This document shows, one piece after another, positions 27,762 through 36,153 of a DNA stretch of 48,789 bases (position 1 is the stretch's first letter; each line of letters starts with the position of its first letter). The translations under genes and the position numbers were made by a program. The notes under the pieces are model-generated. The model was not told the DNA's origin. It made no database searches and saw only the letters and a program-made list of their open reading frames with translations. Source of the stretch: Acidobacteriota bacterium. Its GTDB lineage: Bacteria > Acidobacteriota > Thermoanaerobaculia > UBA5066. The stretch spans positions 1 to 48,789 of the forward strand of contig JARXKK010000007.1 in the NCBI GenBank assembly GCA_030278895.1, given 5' to 3'.

Positions 27762-27802
27762 ATGCGGAGTCACAAGCGAGCACCCGCTCGTCTGGAGAAG
27801 AG

Positions 27803-30010
27803 ATGACCCAGAGTCGGCGCGAGTTCATCAAAATCGGGGCCGCGGGCGTCGCGGTCGCCGCCGCCGGCACCGGCCTCGCCTCGAACTGGTGGGGCCTCGA
27901 CCCCGACGTCGTCCACGATCCGGGCACGGACGGCGACAAGATCGTCCCGACGTTCTGCGAACTCTGCTTCTGGAAGTGCGGCGTCCTCGCGCACGTCAAG
28001 AACGGCCGCGTCACGAAGATCCAGGGCAACCCGGAGCACCCTCTCTCGAACGGAAGGCTCTGCCCGCGCGGAACGGGCGGCATGGGTCTCCTCTACGATC
28101 CGGACCGCTTGAAGAGGCCGCTTTTGCGCCGCAAGGGCAAGCGCGGCGAGCAGGCATTCGAGGAAGTCTCCTGGGAGGCCGCGCTCGACTTCACGGCCGA
28201 AAAGCTCGAGCTGATCCGCAAGACGCACGGCCCCGAGGCCGTCGCGCTCTTTTCTCACGGTTACGGCGGCTCGTTCTTCAAGACGCTCATGGCCGCTTAC
28301 GGCTCGGCGTCGATCGCGGCGCCGTCCTACGCCCAATGCCGCGGCGCGCGCGAGGTCGGCTTCCAGCTGACGTTCGGCTCGTCCCTCGGCTCGCCGGAGA
28401 ACCTCGACCTCGGGAACTCCCGGTGCATCACGCTCATCGGCTCGCATCTCGGCGAGAACATGCACAACACGCAGGTGCAGGACTTCGCGGCCGCGATCGC
28501 GAAGGGCGCGACGGTCATCGCCGTCGACCCGCGCTTTTCGACCGCGGCCGGCAAGGCGAAGTACTGGCTCCCGATCAAGCCGGGGACGGACATCGCCCTC
28601 CTCCTCGCCTGGATGCACGTGATCGTGAACGAGGGGCTCTACGACCGCGAATACGTCGACGCGAACACGACGGGCCTCGCTGAGCTCAGGGCGCACCTCG
28701 AAGATAAGACTCCCGAGTGGGCCTTCACCGAGACGACGATCCGCCCCGAGGTCATCGTCGAGACGGCGCGTGTCATCGCGGGCGCCCGGCCGGCGTCGCT
28801 GATCCACCCCGGGCGGCACACGAGCTGGTACGGGGACGACACGCAACGGAGCCGCGCGGTCGCCATCCTGAACGCGCTCGTCGGAAGCTGGGGCCGCCGC
28901 GGCGGTTTCTTCATCCCGGCGTCGATGGGCGCCCCGAAGATCGCGCTCCCGGCCCCCGCGACGAAACCGCGCCCGGCGCCGGACACGCCGAAGGGGGTCT
29001 CCTTCCCGTTCGCGGACGAGACGCTCGCGCACGGCCTGCGCGACGCCTCGATCCCGGGCACGGCCGCGTACGACGTCAAGGGCTGGATCGTCTACGGTAC
29101 GAACCTGATCCAGGCGCTCCCCGAGCCCGCGAAGACGATCCAGGCGATCCAGGAGCTGGAACTCCTCGTCGCTGTCGACGTGCTGCCGGCCGAGATCGTC
29201 GGCTGGGCGGACGTCGTCCTCCCCGAGTGCACGTACCTCGAGCGCTGGGACGACGTCGGCGTGACGCCGTGGCGGGAGCCGTTCCTCGCCGTGAGGCAGC
29301 CCGTCGTCGCGCCGATGCACGAGAGCAAGCCGGGCTGGTGGATCGCGAAGCAGCTTGCGACGCGCCTCGGCCACGGGGACTTCTTCCCGTACGACGACGC
29401 TGGAAAGATGGTCGAGGGGCGCCTCGCGAAGGCCGGCTACGACGTCGACGCCGTGAAGGCGAAAGGCCTCGTCCGCGGAAAGGCCGTGCCCGTGACGACC
29501 GAGGACGGCCTCGCCCTCTCGTTCGCGACGCCGTCGAAGAAGATCGAGATCTACTCGAAGCAGATGGAAGCCGCGGGCCTCGCGCCGCTTCCCGTCTACA
29601 CGCACCACGAAGAGGCCGGATCCGGCCGGTTCCGGCTGCTCTATGGGCGCTCGCCCGTTCACACGTTCGGGCGTACGACGAACAACCGCTTCCTCGGCGA
29701 GGTCATGAAGGACAACGAGGTGTGGCTCAACGCGAAGATCGCGAAGGAGCGCGGCCTCGCGAACGGCCAGAACGTCGTCCTCGTGAACCAGGACGGCGTG
29801 AAGTCCCCGCCCGCGCGCCTGAAGGCCACCGAGCGGATGCGCCCCGACTGCGTCTACGTCGTCCACGGCTTCGGGCACACCGACCCGGGGCTGAAGTTCG
29901 CGAAGGGCCGCGGGATCGACGACAACGCGCTCATGTCGCGCTCGAAGATCGACCCCGCGATGGGCGGAACGGGCATGAACGTCAACTTCGTGTCCGTGGA
30001 GAAGGCCTGA
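27803..30010 (+). CDS. psrA: PsrA/PhsA-like molybdopterin oxidoreductase catalytic subunit
   Basis: The protein has 735 residues and a Tat signal (SRREFIKIG). A [4Fe-4S] site is formed by Cys52, Cys55, Cys59 and Cys87 (FCELCFWKCG, then LCPRGTGG). The probable molybdenum ligand is Cys179 in PSYAQCRGAREVGF. The C-terminal molydopterin-dinucleotide-binding domain includes LLYGRSPVHTFGRTTNN. The length and motifs fit the polysulfide, thiosulfate or tetrathionate reductase branch; the exact substrate is not visible. The neighbouring sulfur-transport and rhodanese genes favour a sulfur compound, whereas the adjacent arsenic genes leave arsenate or arsenite as a weaker alternative. GGAGAAGAG precedes the ATG. 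Confidence 0.88.
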   Translation: MTQSRREFIKIGAAGVAVAAAGTGLASNWWGLDPDVVHDPGTDGDKIVPTFCELCFWKCGVLAHVKNGRVTKIQGNPEHPLSNGRLCPRGTGGMGLLYDPDRLKRPLLRRKGKRGEQAFEEVSWEAALDFTAEKLELIRKTHGPEAVALFSHGYGGSFFKTLMAAYGSASIAAPSYAQCRGAREVGFQLTFGSSLGSPENLDLGNSRCITLIGSHLGENMHNTQVQDFAAAIAKGATVIAVDPRFSTAAGKAKYWLPIKPGTDIALLLAWMHVIVNEGLYDREYVDANTTGLAELRAHLEDKTPEWAFTETTIRPEVIVETARVIAGARPASLIHPGRHTSWYGDDTQRSRAVAILNALVGSWGRRGGFFIPASMGAPKIALPAPATKPRPAPDTPKGVSFPFADETLAHGLRDASIPGTAAYDVKGWIVYGTNLIQALPEPAKTIQAIQELELLVAVDVLPAEIVGWADVVLPECTYLERWDDVGVTPWREPFLAVRQPVVAPMHESKPGWWIAKQLATRLGHGDFFPYDDAGKMVEGRLAKAGYDVDAVKAKGLVRGKAVPVTTEDGLALSFATPSKKIEIYSKQMEAAGLAPLPVYTHHEEAGSGRFRLLYGRSPVHTFGRTTNNRFLGEVMKDNEVWLNAKIAKERGLANGQNVVLVNQDGVKSPPARLKATERMRPDCVYVVHGFGHTDPGLKFAKGRGIDDNALMSRSKIDPAMGGTGMNVNFVSVEKA

Positions 30011-30011
30011 C

Positions 30012-30560
30012 ATGAGCGTCACGAAGAAGCGCTACGCGATGACCGTGGACACGCGGCAATGTGTCGGCTGCAAGGCCTGCGTCCTCTCGTGCAAGGCCGA
30101 AAACGACGTCCCTGACGGCTTCTGTCGCGACTGGATCGTCGAGGACGTGCGCGGCGAGTTTCCGCTTCTCGCCGCCGAGATCCGATCCGAGCGCTGCAAC
30201 CACTGTTCGGACGCCCCGTGCGTCAAGAATTGCCCGACGGGCGCCAGCCACGTGAACGAGGGCGGCATCGTCCTCGTGACCCACGGCAAGTGCTCGGGCT
30301 GCAAGGCGTGCATCGCGGCGTGCCCGTACGACGCGCGCTTCGTCCACCCGAAGGGCTACGTCGACAAGTGCACGTTCTGCCTTCACCGCGTCCAGAAGGG
30401 GCTCAAGCCGGGGTGCGTGGCCGTGTGCCCGACGGGGACGCTCGCCTTCGGCGACCTGAACGATTCCGAGTCCGACGTCTCGAAGAACCTCCGGACGCGC
30501 CGCTGGAAGGTGAACCACCCTGAGAGCGGCGCGCAGCCGAACCTCTTCTTCCTGCTTTGA
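30012..30560 (+). CDS. psrB: Four-cluster ferredoxin subunit (PsrB-like)
   Basis: The electron-transfer subunit has 182 residues and 16 cysteines in four [4Fe-4S] groups: CVGCKACVLSCKAEN, CNHCSDAPCVKNCPTG, CSGCKACIAACPYD and CTFC with GCVAVCPTG. This is the DmsB/PsrB/NrfC pattern. It has no Tat signal and is probably exported with the catalytic subunit. It starts one base after the psrA stop, and psrC follows after 10 bases. Confidence 0.92.
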   Translation: MSVTKKRYAMTVDTRQCVGCKACVLSCKAENDVPDGFCRDWIVEDVRGEFPLLAAEIRSERCNHCSDAPCVKNCPTGASHVNEGGIVLVTHGKCSGCKACIAACPYDARFVHPKGYVDKCTFCLHRVQKGLKPGCVAVCPTGTLAFGDLNDSESDVSKNLRTRRWKVNHPESGAQPNLFFLL

Positions 30561-30570
30561 AGGAACGAAC

Positions 30571-31542
30571 ATGACGCCGCAGTTTCTCGAGACCGTCACG
30601 ACCCGTGCGAACGCGCAGATCGATCCGTCGCTCCACGTCTGGGGCTTCGAGATCACGATCTACCTCTTTCTCGGCGGCATCGTCGCGGGCATCTTCATCC
30701 TCGCGGCCGCGCTCGAGCTCGTCTCCGGCGCGCGCCCGCTCTCGCGTTTCCTGCGCCCTGTGCCTTTCGCGGCGCTCGCGCTTCTCTCGGTCGGCATGCT
30801 CGCGCTGTGGCTCGACCTCGAGCACCGGCTGTGGGCGTGGCGGTTCTACGCCGTCTTCCGCCCGACCTCGCCGATGTCCTGGGGCGCGTGGATCCTGTGG
30901 CTCGTCTATCCGGTGGGCCTGGCGTGGGGCCTGGGGTCTCTGGGGAGCGAAGAGCGGGGAGTCCTTCGAAGGTGGGTGCCGGGAGTCCTCAGAAGCGCTT
31001 TCGAAGGAATTCTCGCTTTCGCGGACAAAAGGCGCCGGTCGATTCTCGTCGCCGCGGTGCTGGTCGGGACGAGCCTCGGCCTCTACACGGGCCTTCTCCT
31101 CGGCACGATGCCGTCGCGCCTCGCATGGAACAGCGCAGTCCTCGGGCCGCTCTTCCTGGCGTCGGGCGTCTCGACCGGCGCGGCGACGCTCCTTCTCCTT
31201 CGGCTCGACGACGCCGAGCGGAAGACGCTCGTGCGCTGGGACGCGATCGCGATCGGCGTTGAGCTCGTCCTGATCGTCCTCCTGTTCCTCGGCTGGGCGA
31301 CGTCCGGCGAAGCCGGCCGCTTCGCGGCGCATAGCTTCCTCGGCGGACCGTACACGGCCGTCTTCTGGTCTCTCGTCGTCGTCATGGGGCTCCTCGTTCC
31401 GCTCGCGATGGAGTTCCTCGAGTCCCGGCGGCACCTTCGTTTCGTCGTCATCGTCCCCGTCCTGATCCTGGCGGGCGGCCTCGCGCTCCGCTGGATCCTT
31501 CTCGCGGCCGGCCAGGCCTCGTCCTTCCGGCTTCTCCCGTGA
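30571..31542 (+). CDS. psrC: NrfD/PsrC-type membrane subunit
   Basis: The protein has 323 residues and about eight hydrophobic segments. It begins with FEITIYLFLGGIVAGIFIL, the NrfD family pattern. It should anchor PsrAB and exchange electrons with the quinone pool. A short hydrophilic stretch (about residues 128-152, GSEERGVLRRWVPGVLRS and on) in a loop is encoded by related CTTCGAAGG sequences in direct and inverted order (30957-31014). No heme ligands are obvious, as in PsrC. Confidence 0.88.
   Translation: MTPQFLETVTTRANAQIDPSLHVWGFEITIYLFLGGIVAGIFILAAALELVSGARPLSRFLRPVPFAALALLSVGMLALWLDLEHRLWAWRFYAVFRPTSPMSWGAWILWLVYPVGLAWGLGSLGSEERGVLRRWVPGVLRSAFEGILAFADKRRRSILVAAVLVGTSLGLYTGLLLGTMPSRLAWNSAVLGPLFLASGVSTGAATLLLLRLDDAERKTLVRWDAIAIGVELVLIVLLFLGWATSGEAGRFAAHSFLGGPYTAVFWSLVVVMGLLVPLAMEFLESRRHLRFVVIVPVLILAGGLALRWILLAAGQASSFRLLP
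30957..31014. repeat. Degenerate copies of the dispersed repeat inside psrC
   Basis: GGAGTCCTTCGAAGG (30958-30972), GGAGTCCTCAGAAGC (30982-30996) and the inverted CTTTCGAAGGAATTCTC (30998-31014) resemble each other. They also resemble the variant GGATTTTCTTCGAAGG in the adaptor gene near 48060. They are read in frame as GVLRR, GVLRS and GILAF. The relation to the core repeat is weaker than for copies 1-5. Confidence 0.35.
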
Positions 31543-31555
31543 AGAGGTGAATGAA

Positions 31556-32068
31556 ATGCCCGAACGTCCCTTCTGGAACCCGTACGTCGCCGGCGTCGTC
31601 CTCGGCCTCGTTCTTCTCGGTTCTTTCCTCGTCATGGGCTTCGGTCTCGGCTCTTCCGGCGCCGTGACCCGGTTCGCCGCCTTTGGCGCCCACCTCGTCG
31701 CTCCGAAGACCGTCGAGACGAACGCGTATTTCTCCCAGTACTACGGTCCGGGCAAACACGTCCTCGAGGACTGGCTCGTGTTCGAGGTCCTCGGCGTCTT
31801 CCTCGGCGGCGTTCTCGGCGCGTACTCGGCCGGGCGGCTGAAGCTCGGCATCGAGAAGGGGCAGCGCGCGACGACGGCACAGCGCCTTTTCCTTGCCGTG
31901 GTCGGCGGCGTCCTGATGGGCTTCGCGGCTCGCCTTGCGCGTGGCTGCACGTCGGGCCAGGCGCTCACGGGCGGTGCGGCTCTCTCGCTCGGCTCGTGGG
32001 TTTTCATGATGGCGGTCTTCACGGGCGGCTACCTCGTCGCCCCTCTCGTGAGGAGGGAATGGCGATGA
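31556..32068 (+). CDS. YeeE/YedE-family sulfur transport protein, first half
   Basis: The membrane protein has 170 residues and about four hydrophobic segments. The key cysteine is Cys131 in ARGCTSGQALTGGA, the YeeE/YedE signature. YeeE proteins import thiosulfate through conserved cysteines. Here the family is split, and this protein pairs with the next one. The ATG at 31556 is preferred because GAGGTGA sits at proper spacing; GTG 31547 in the same frame is the alternative. It overlaps the next gene by four bases (ATGA). Confidence 0.85.
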   Translation: MPERPFWNPYVAGVVLGLVLLGSFLVMGFGLGSSGAVTRFAAFGAHLVAPKTVETNAYFSQYYGPGKHVLEDWLVFEVLGVFLGGVLGAYSAGRLKLGIEKGQRATTAQRLFLAVVGGVLMGFAARLARGCTSGQALTGGAALSLGSWVFMMAVFTGGYLVAPLVRREWR

Positions 32069-33246
32069 CGTTTCCGCTCTACCCGCACGGGCTCTTCGGC
32101 ACTTACGCGGGCCTCCTCGTCGGCACGCTCGTCGGCGTCGCGTTCGGGTTCGTCCTCGAGCGCGCGGGCTTCGGCCGCGCCCGAAATCTTGCCGCGCAGT
32201 TCTACCTGACGGACTTGCGCGTCCTCAAAGTCATGTTCAGCGCGATCGTCACCGCCTGCGTCGGGATGGCGTTTCTCGCCGGGATCGGCGTTCTCGACCT
32301 CGCGCTCATCACGGTGCCCGAAACGTTCCTCTGGCCACAGCTCGTCGGCGGCCTCCTCCTCGGCGCCGGCTTCATCGTGTCGGGCTACTGTCCCGGCACA
32401 GGCGTCGTCGCGGTCGCCTCCGGAAACCTCGACGCCGTCGCGGCGATCGGCGGCATCATGGCCGGCTCGCTCGCGTTCGGTTTCGGCTACGGACCCCTCG
32501 AGAGCTTTTACAAGAGCGGCGCGATGGGCGTCGTGAGGATCGACCGGCTCCTCGGAGTTCCCATTTCAGTCGTCGCGGCCGCCGTCGTCGCGATGGCGGT
32601 CGGCGCGTTCCTCGGCGGCGAGAAGCTCGAGGCGATCTTCGCGCCGCGGCAGGGCGAGCTCGTTCCGGCTTCGCCCGCGCGTGTGAAGGTGCGCGTGTTC
32701 TCGGGGTTCGCGGTCGTCGCCGCGCTCGCACTCGTCGCGCTCGCGCTCCCCGCGCGCCACGCCGTTCTCGCGGCGAAGCCGGAGCAGAGAATCAGCGCCG
32801 TCGCACTCGCAAAGGACCTCGTCGCCTCCCCGCAGTCCTGGTGGGTCGTCGACCTCCGCCCCGAGGCCGTCGCCGAGAAGGGCCGCCTGCCCGGCGCCAT
32901 CGTCGTCGGCCCGGAGGAGAAGGGCGCCGCCGCGGCGGCGAATCTCGCCGCGACGCGGAAGCTCGTCATCTACTCCCAAAGCGACCTCGCGGCGCCGCCG
33001 GAGGGCGTCAAGCGCTTCGCGGGCGAGATCTACGTCCTGAAGGGCGGGTACGACGCGTGGAAGGCCGAAGTCCTCACGGCGCCAAGAGCCGAGGAGAACC
33101 CCACAGCCGCACAGAGCGCCGACTTCAAGGTGCGCTTGGCGCTCTATGCCCGCTACACGGGGGCCGCCTCGACCACGGGGCCCGCGCGTTCCGAACCGCG
33201 GCCCGCCGCCCCGGCCGCCGAGCCGAAGAAGGGCGGGGGCTGCTGA
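32065..33246 (+). CDS. YeeE/YedE sulfur transporter fused to a rhodanese-like domain
   Basis: The protein has 393 residues. The N-terminal membrane part (1-240) has the second YeeE/YedE signature, SGYCPGTGVVAVASG with Cys109, and another cysteine at 65. A rhodanese-like domain follows (about 244-335: VVDLRPEAVAEKGRLPGAIV, then YVLKGGYDAWKAE). In its active loop the catalytic cysteine is missing (VIYSQSDL). A flexible Pro/Ala-rich tail ends in KKGGGC, so the last residue is a cysteine. ATG 32065 is chosen because GGAGG lies 8 bases upstream and it gives an ATGA overlap; ATG 32059 is possible. It may receive sulfur and hand it on through the tail (inference). Confidence 0.85.
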   Translation: MTFPLYPHGLFGTYAGLLVGTLVGVAFGFVLERAGFGRARNLAAQFYLTDLRVLKVMFSAIVTACVGMAFLAGIGVLDLALITVPETFLWPQLVGGLLLGAGFIVSGYCPGTGVVAVASGNLDAVAAIGGIMAGSLAFGFGYGPLESFYKSGAMGVVRIDRLLGVPISVVAAAVVAMAVGAFLGGEKLEAIFAPRQGELVPASPARVKVRVFSGFAVVAALALVALALPARHAVLAAKPEQRISAVALAKDLVASPQSWWVVDLRPEAVAEKGRLPGAIVVGPEEKGAAAAANLAATRKLVIYSQSDLAAPPEGVKRFAGEIYVLKGGYDAWKAEVLTAPRAEENPTAAQSADFKVRLALYARYTGAASTTGPARSEPRPAAPAAEPKKGGGC

Positions 33247-34193
33247 TGAAAAGAAAGACCGAAGAGTTTCTTAGAAAGGGGTTTTTCGTGAGAACACAGC
33301 GCAGCGTCATCTTCTCCGTTCTGTTCGTGCTCGCCGCAGCCCTCGCAGCTCCCGCCCTCGCGGCCGTCGACGGGCTCCCGCCGGTCGTTTCTCCCGCTGC
33401 TCTCGCGGACCGGCTCGCCGCCGCCTCCGGCAGCGTGGCGATCCTCGACGCCCGGCCCTCGATCAAGGCATACCTCGCCGGCCACATTGCGGGCGCGCAG
33501 ACGGTGGGCGTCGACAGCTTCCGGTCCACGGCCGGCGGCGTTCCGGGAACGCTCTTCCCATGGGAGATGGTGCAGCTCGTGGTGCGTCGTCTCGGAGTCA
33601 CGAGCACTGTCCCCGTCGTCGTCTACTCCGAGGAAAGCGACATCGAGGCGACCTACGTCGCCACCGTGCTCCGGATCGCCGGTGTCAAGCAGGTTTCCGT
33701 CCTCGACGGCGGCTTCAAGCGCTGGACGGCCGAGAAGCGCGCCGTCACGGCCGAGCGCAAACCCGTCGTCGCCTCGACTGAGGTGTTCACTCCCCGCCCG
33801 GCCGATCTGATCACGCTCGACGAGGTGAAGAAGGCCGTCGAGACGAAGAGCGCGGTCCTTCTCGACGCGCGCCCACTCGATGCCTACGACAAGGGCCACC
33901 TCCCCGGCGCGAAGTCGCGCTTCTGGATGAAGGACATCGTCCCGGCCGGACAGCCCGACGCCGGCTCGTTCCGTCCGGAGGCGGAGGTCAAGGTCGAGCT
34001 CGAGGCCGCGGGCGTGACGGCCGCAACACCCGTCATCGTGTACTGCAACACCGGGCAGCAGGCCTCGGAGCTCTTCTACACGCTCCGCTACCGCCTCGGG
34101 TACCCGAACGTCCGTCTCTACAACGGCTCCTGGCTCGAGTGGTCGATCACACCCGGGCTGCCGAAAGAAGTCACGCCGCCCCCCGCGTCCTGA
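33246..34193 (+). CDS. Exported tandem-rhodanese sulfurtransferase
   Basis: Thiosulfate sulfurtransferase-like protein of 315 residues. The first rhodanese domain (about 45-160) lacks the nucleophile (VVVYSEESD, Ser128). The second (about 185-310) has Cys267 in VIVYCNTGQQAS and should be active. The signal peptide is SVIFSVLFVLAAALAAPALA. Two starts are possible: ATG 33246, which overlaps the previous stop, or GTG 33288, behind AAAGGGG, which gives a more normal signal peptide. The choice matters because dispersed repeat copy 4 lies between them. It probably moves sulfane sulfur in the periplasm for the PsrABC-type enzyme. Confidence 0.88.
   Translation: MKRKTEEFLRKGFFVRTQRSVIFSVLFVLAAALAAPALAAVDGLPPVVSPAALADRLAAASGSVAILDARPSIKAYLAGHIAGAQTVGVDSFRSTAGGVPGTLFPWEMVQLVVRRLGVTSTVPVVVYSEESDIEATYVATVLRIAGVKQVSVLDGGFKRWTAEKRAVTAERKPVVASTEVFTPRPADLITLDEVKKAVETKSAVLLDARPLDAYDKGHLPGAKSRFWMKDIVPAGQPDAGSFRPEAEVKVELEAAGVTAATPVIVYCNTGQQASELFYTLRYRLGYPNVRLYNGSWLEWSITPGLPKEVTPPPAS
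33261..33281 (+). repeat. Dispersed AT-rich palindromic repeat, copy 4
   Basis: GAAGAG followed by the perfect palindrome TTTCTTAGAAA (33267-33277) and GGGG. It is identical to copy 1 from the palindrome to the G-run. If ATG 33246 is used it is read as EEFLRKG, the same frame as copy 1. Its AAAGGGG may serve as a ribosome site for GTG 33288. Confidence 0.65.
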
Positions 34194-34214
34194 ACCGTCC
34201 GCCCCCGATAAATC

Positions 34215-34234
34215 GCGGGCCCCGCGGGGCCCGC
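34215..34234. terminator. Perfect GC palindrome between rhodanese and porin genes
   Basis: A perfect 20-base palindrome made only of G and C (GCGGGCCCC and its complement) lies between the rhodanese stop and the porin ribosome site. It would form a strong hairpin but has no T-run. It could weaken read-through or protect an mRNA end; a strict intrinsic terminator is less likely. Confidence 0.4.
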
Positions 34235-34253
34235 CTGTGAGAGGAGTGCCCAG

Positions 34254-35504
34254 ATGAAGACCCGGATCGGCATCGCGCTCGTCGCGTTGCTCGCACTGAC
34301 CACCGCCCCCGCGCTTGCGACGGACGGCTACTTCCAGCTCGGCTACGGAACCCAGCAGAACGGCATGGCCGGGGCTGGCGTCGCCCTGTCGCTCAACACG
34401 ATGTCCCCCGCGACGAACCCCGCGGCCAACGCGTGGGTGACGGGCTACGACCTGAACGTCGCCGTCTTCAACCCGAACCGCCAGTTCACGGTCACGGGCT
34501 CGCCCTCCGGCTACCCGGGCACGTTCGGCCTGGCGCCCGGCGAGGTGAAGAGCGGCAATTCGTTGTTCGTCGTGCCGGGAATCGGCGCGAACTGGAAGCT
34601 GAACGACGCGATGACGTTCGGCGTCGCGATCTACGGCAACGGGGGAATGAACACGGCGTACGACTCGCCGGTCTTCTACGCGGGCCGGACGGGCGTGGAC
34701 CTCATGCAGCTCTTCGTGGCGCCGACGTTCACGTACAAGGTCGCGAAGGACCACGCGCTCGGCGTGAGCCCGATCCTCGCGTGGCAGCGCTTCCAGGCCG
34801 AGGGCGTCGGGAGCTTCGCTCCCTTCTCGTCCTCGGCCGGGAACCTCTCGAACAACGCCCACAATTCAGCCCTGGGGTGGGGAGTGCGCGTCGGTTACAT
34901 GGGCAAGCTCGCGCCCTGGATTTCCGTCGGCGGCGCGTACCAGACCAGGATGTCGATGGGGAAGTTCGACCAATACTCGGGCCTCTTTGCCCAGCAGGGT
35001 GGCTTCGACATCCCCTCGAACTGGACGGTGGGCGTCGCGCTCAAGCCCGCGGAGAGCTTCACGGTTGCCTTCGACGTGCAGCAGATCTATTACAGCGAGA
35101 CCAAGTCGATCGGAAACGCGCTTCTTCCGAACCTCATGACGGCACGCCTCGGCGACGACGGCGGCGCGGGCTTCGGCTGGAAGGACGTCACGGTCTACAA
35201 GCTCGGCCTGCAGTACGCGGCGACCCCGACGTTCACGGTCCGCGCGGGCTACGCCTGGGCGAAGCAGCCCATCCCGGAGTCCGAAGTTCTCTTCAACATC
35301 CTCGCCCCCGGCGTCATCGAGCAGCACATCACGGCGGGCGTCAGTGCCAGCGTCTCCGACAAGTCCAAGGTCCATTTCTCCGTCATCCGGGCGCTCTCGC
35401 ATTCCGTCACCGGACCGAACCCTCTCGAGGTTCCCGGCAAGCAGACGATCGAGCTGAAGATGGACCAGTGGGTCTTCGACCTCGGCCTGTCGTTCGGATT
35501 CTGA
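34254..35504 (+). CDS. FadL/OmpP1-family outer membrane transport protein
   Basis: The protein has 416 residues. The signal peptide is cut near PALATDGYF. The N-terminal hatch region reads GYFQLGYGTQQNGMAGAGVALSLN and SPATNPAANAW, as in FadL/TodX/OmpP1. Alternating beta strands fill the rest, and the C-terminus ends in an aromatic residue (LDLGLSFGF). Such porins admit hydrophobic compounds. Its place after the sulfur genes suggests uptake of an apolar substrate such as sulfur or polysulfide, but this is inference. AGAGGAG precedes the ATG at 34254. Confidence 0.88.
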   Translation: MKTRIGIALVALLALTTAPALATDGYFQLGYGTQQNGMAGAGVALSLNTMSPATNPAANAWVTGYDLNVAVFNPNRQFTVTGSPSGYPGTFGLAPGEVKSGNSLFVVPGIGANWKLNDAMTFGVAIYGNGGMNTAYDSPVFYAGRTGVDLMQLFVAPTFTYKVAKDHALGVSPILAWQRFQAEGVGSFAPFSSSAGNLSNNAHNSALGWGVRVGYMGKLAPWISVGGAYQTRMSMGKFDQYSGLFAQQGGFDIPSNWTVGVALKPAESFTVAFDVQQIYYSETKSIGNALLPNLMTARLGDDGGAGFGWKDVTVYKLGLQYAATPTFTVRAGYAWAKQPIPESEVLFNILAPGVIEQHITAGVSASVSDKSKVHFSVIRALSHSVTGPNPLEVPGKQTIELKMDQWVFDLGLSFGF

Positions 35505-35511
35505 GGACGAA

Positions 35512-36123
35512 GTGAGACGACTCTTCGCGCTTCCCCTCCTCGCGTCTCTTCTGGCCTCGGCCGCTCTCGCGGCGGGCGTCGAGAAGACTCAGGGCGTGTA
35601 CGTGACGCTTCTCTCGGGTCTCAAGGCCGACGTCGGCGAGACGGCGGTGAGAGCGGAGTCGTCTTTGAAAGGCCTCCCGATGCGACTCGCGGTGTATTCC
35701 GAAGCATCCGGCGTCGGCGTCGCCGTCGTAAATCCGGTTTCTCTTCTCAGAACGTTCTACGGCTCCGATGTGAAGGACGCGGCGGCTCTGAAGGCCGTGG
35801 AGGCCGCTTACAGGGCCTCGGACGACGTCTGGATCGTCGGTCTCACGAACGCGAAAACGGAAGGCCGCGCTTACGGAATCGCGGGAGAGAAGCGGGCCAC
35901 CGAGGCGAATCCGTTCCCGGGCCTCGATCACGCGGCGGCGTTTCCGATCGAGGTCGTCGTCACGAAGAAAGGCGCCGGCAGCTCCGTCACGCTTCTCAAG
36001 GAGATGTGGCGGATGAAGCTCTACTTCGAGGACGCCGGCAACTGGGCGTTCATGAAGAACATGCAGATGCCCGGCGACATCCAGAATGAGATCGAGGCCA
36101 CCGTCCGCAAAGCGGTGCCTTGA
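35512..36123 (+). CDS. Exported protein of unknown function
   Basis: I do not recognise this 203-residue protein. The signal peptide ends near ALAAGVEKT. The mature part has alternating short strands and helices, a VAVVNPVSLLRTFYG segment, no cysteine and no repeated motif. It has a faint resemblance to DUF302 in layout, which I do not trust. It starts at GTG 35512, 7 bases after the porin stop and behind GAGGA, so it is probably co-expressed with the porin. It ends just before the arsR operator. Confidence 0.7.
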   Translation: MRRLFALPLLASLLASAALAAGVEKTQGVYVTLLSGLKADVGETAVRAESSLKGLPMRLAVYSEASGVGVAVVNPVSLLRTFYGSDVKDAAALKAVEAAYRASDDVWIVGLTNAKTEGRAYGIAGEKRATEANPFPGLDHAAAFPIEVVVTKKGAGSSVTLLKEMWRMKLYFEDAGNWAFMKNMQMPGDIQNEIEATVRKAVP

Positions 36124-36125
36124 CA

Positions 36126-36143
36126 TATAAAGATTTCTTGATA
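36126..36143. promoter_or_regulatory. ArsR operator upstream of arsR
   Basis: TATAAAGA-TT-TCTTGATA is an imperfect inverted repeat (7 of 8 pairs). It has the same half-site as the perfect dyad before arsM (ATCAAGA-N2-TCTTGAT). It is placed 10 bases before the arsR start, as expected for autoregulation. Confidence 0.7.
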
Positions 36144-36153
36144 TATTGAGGTC

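Noticed and set aside
27803-30010. Respiratory arsenate reductase or arsenite oxidase (ArrA/ArxA) as identity of the molybdopterin enzyme
   Set aside because: It is shorter than ArrA/ArxA, the cluster and Cys179 motifs fit the PsrA/PhsA branch, and its direct neighbours are sulfur genes. The arsenic operon is separate, with its own regulator.
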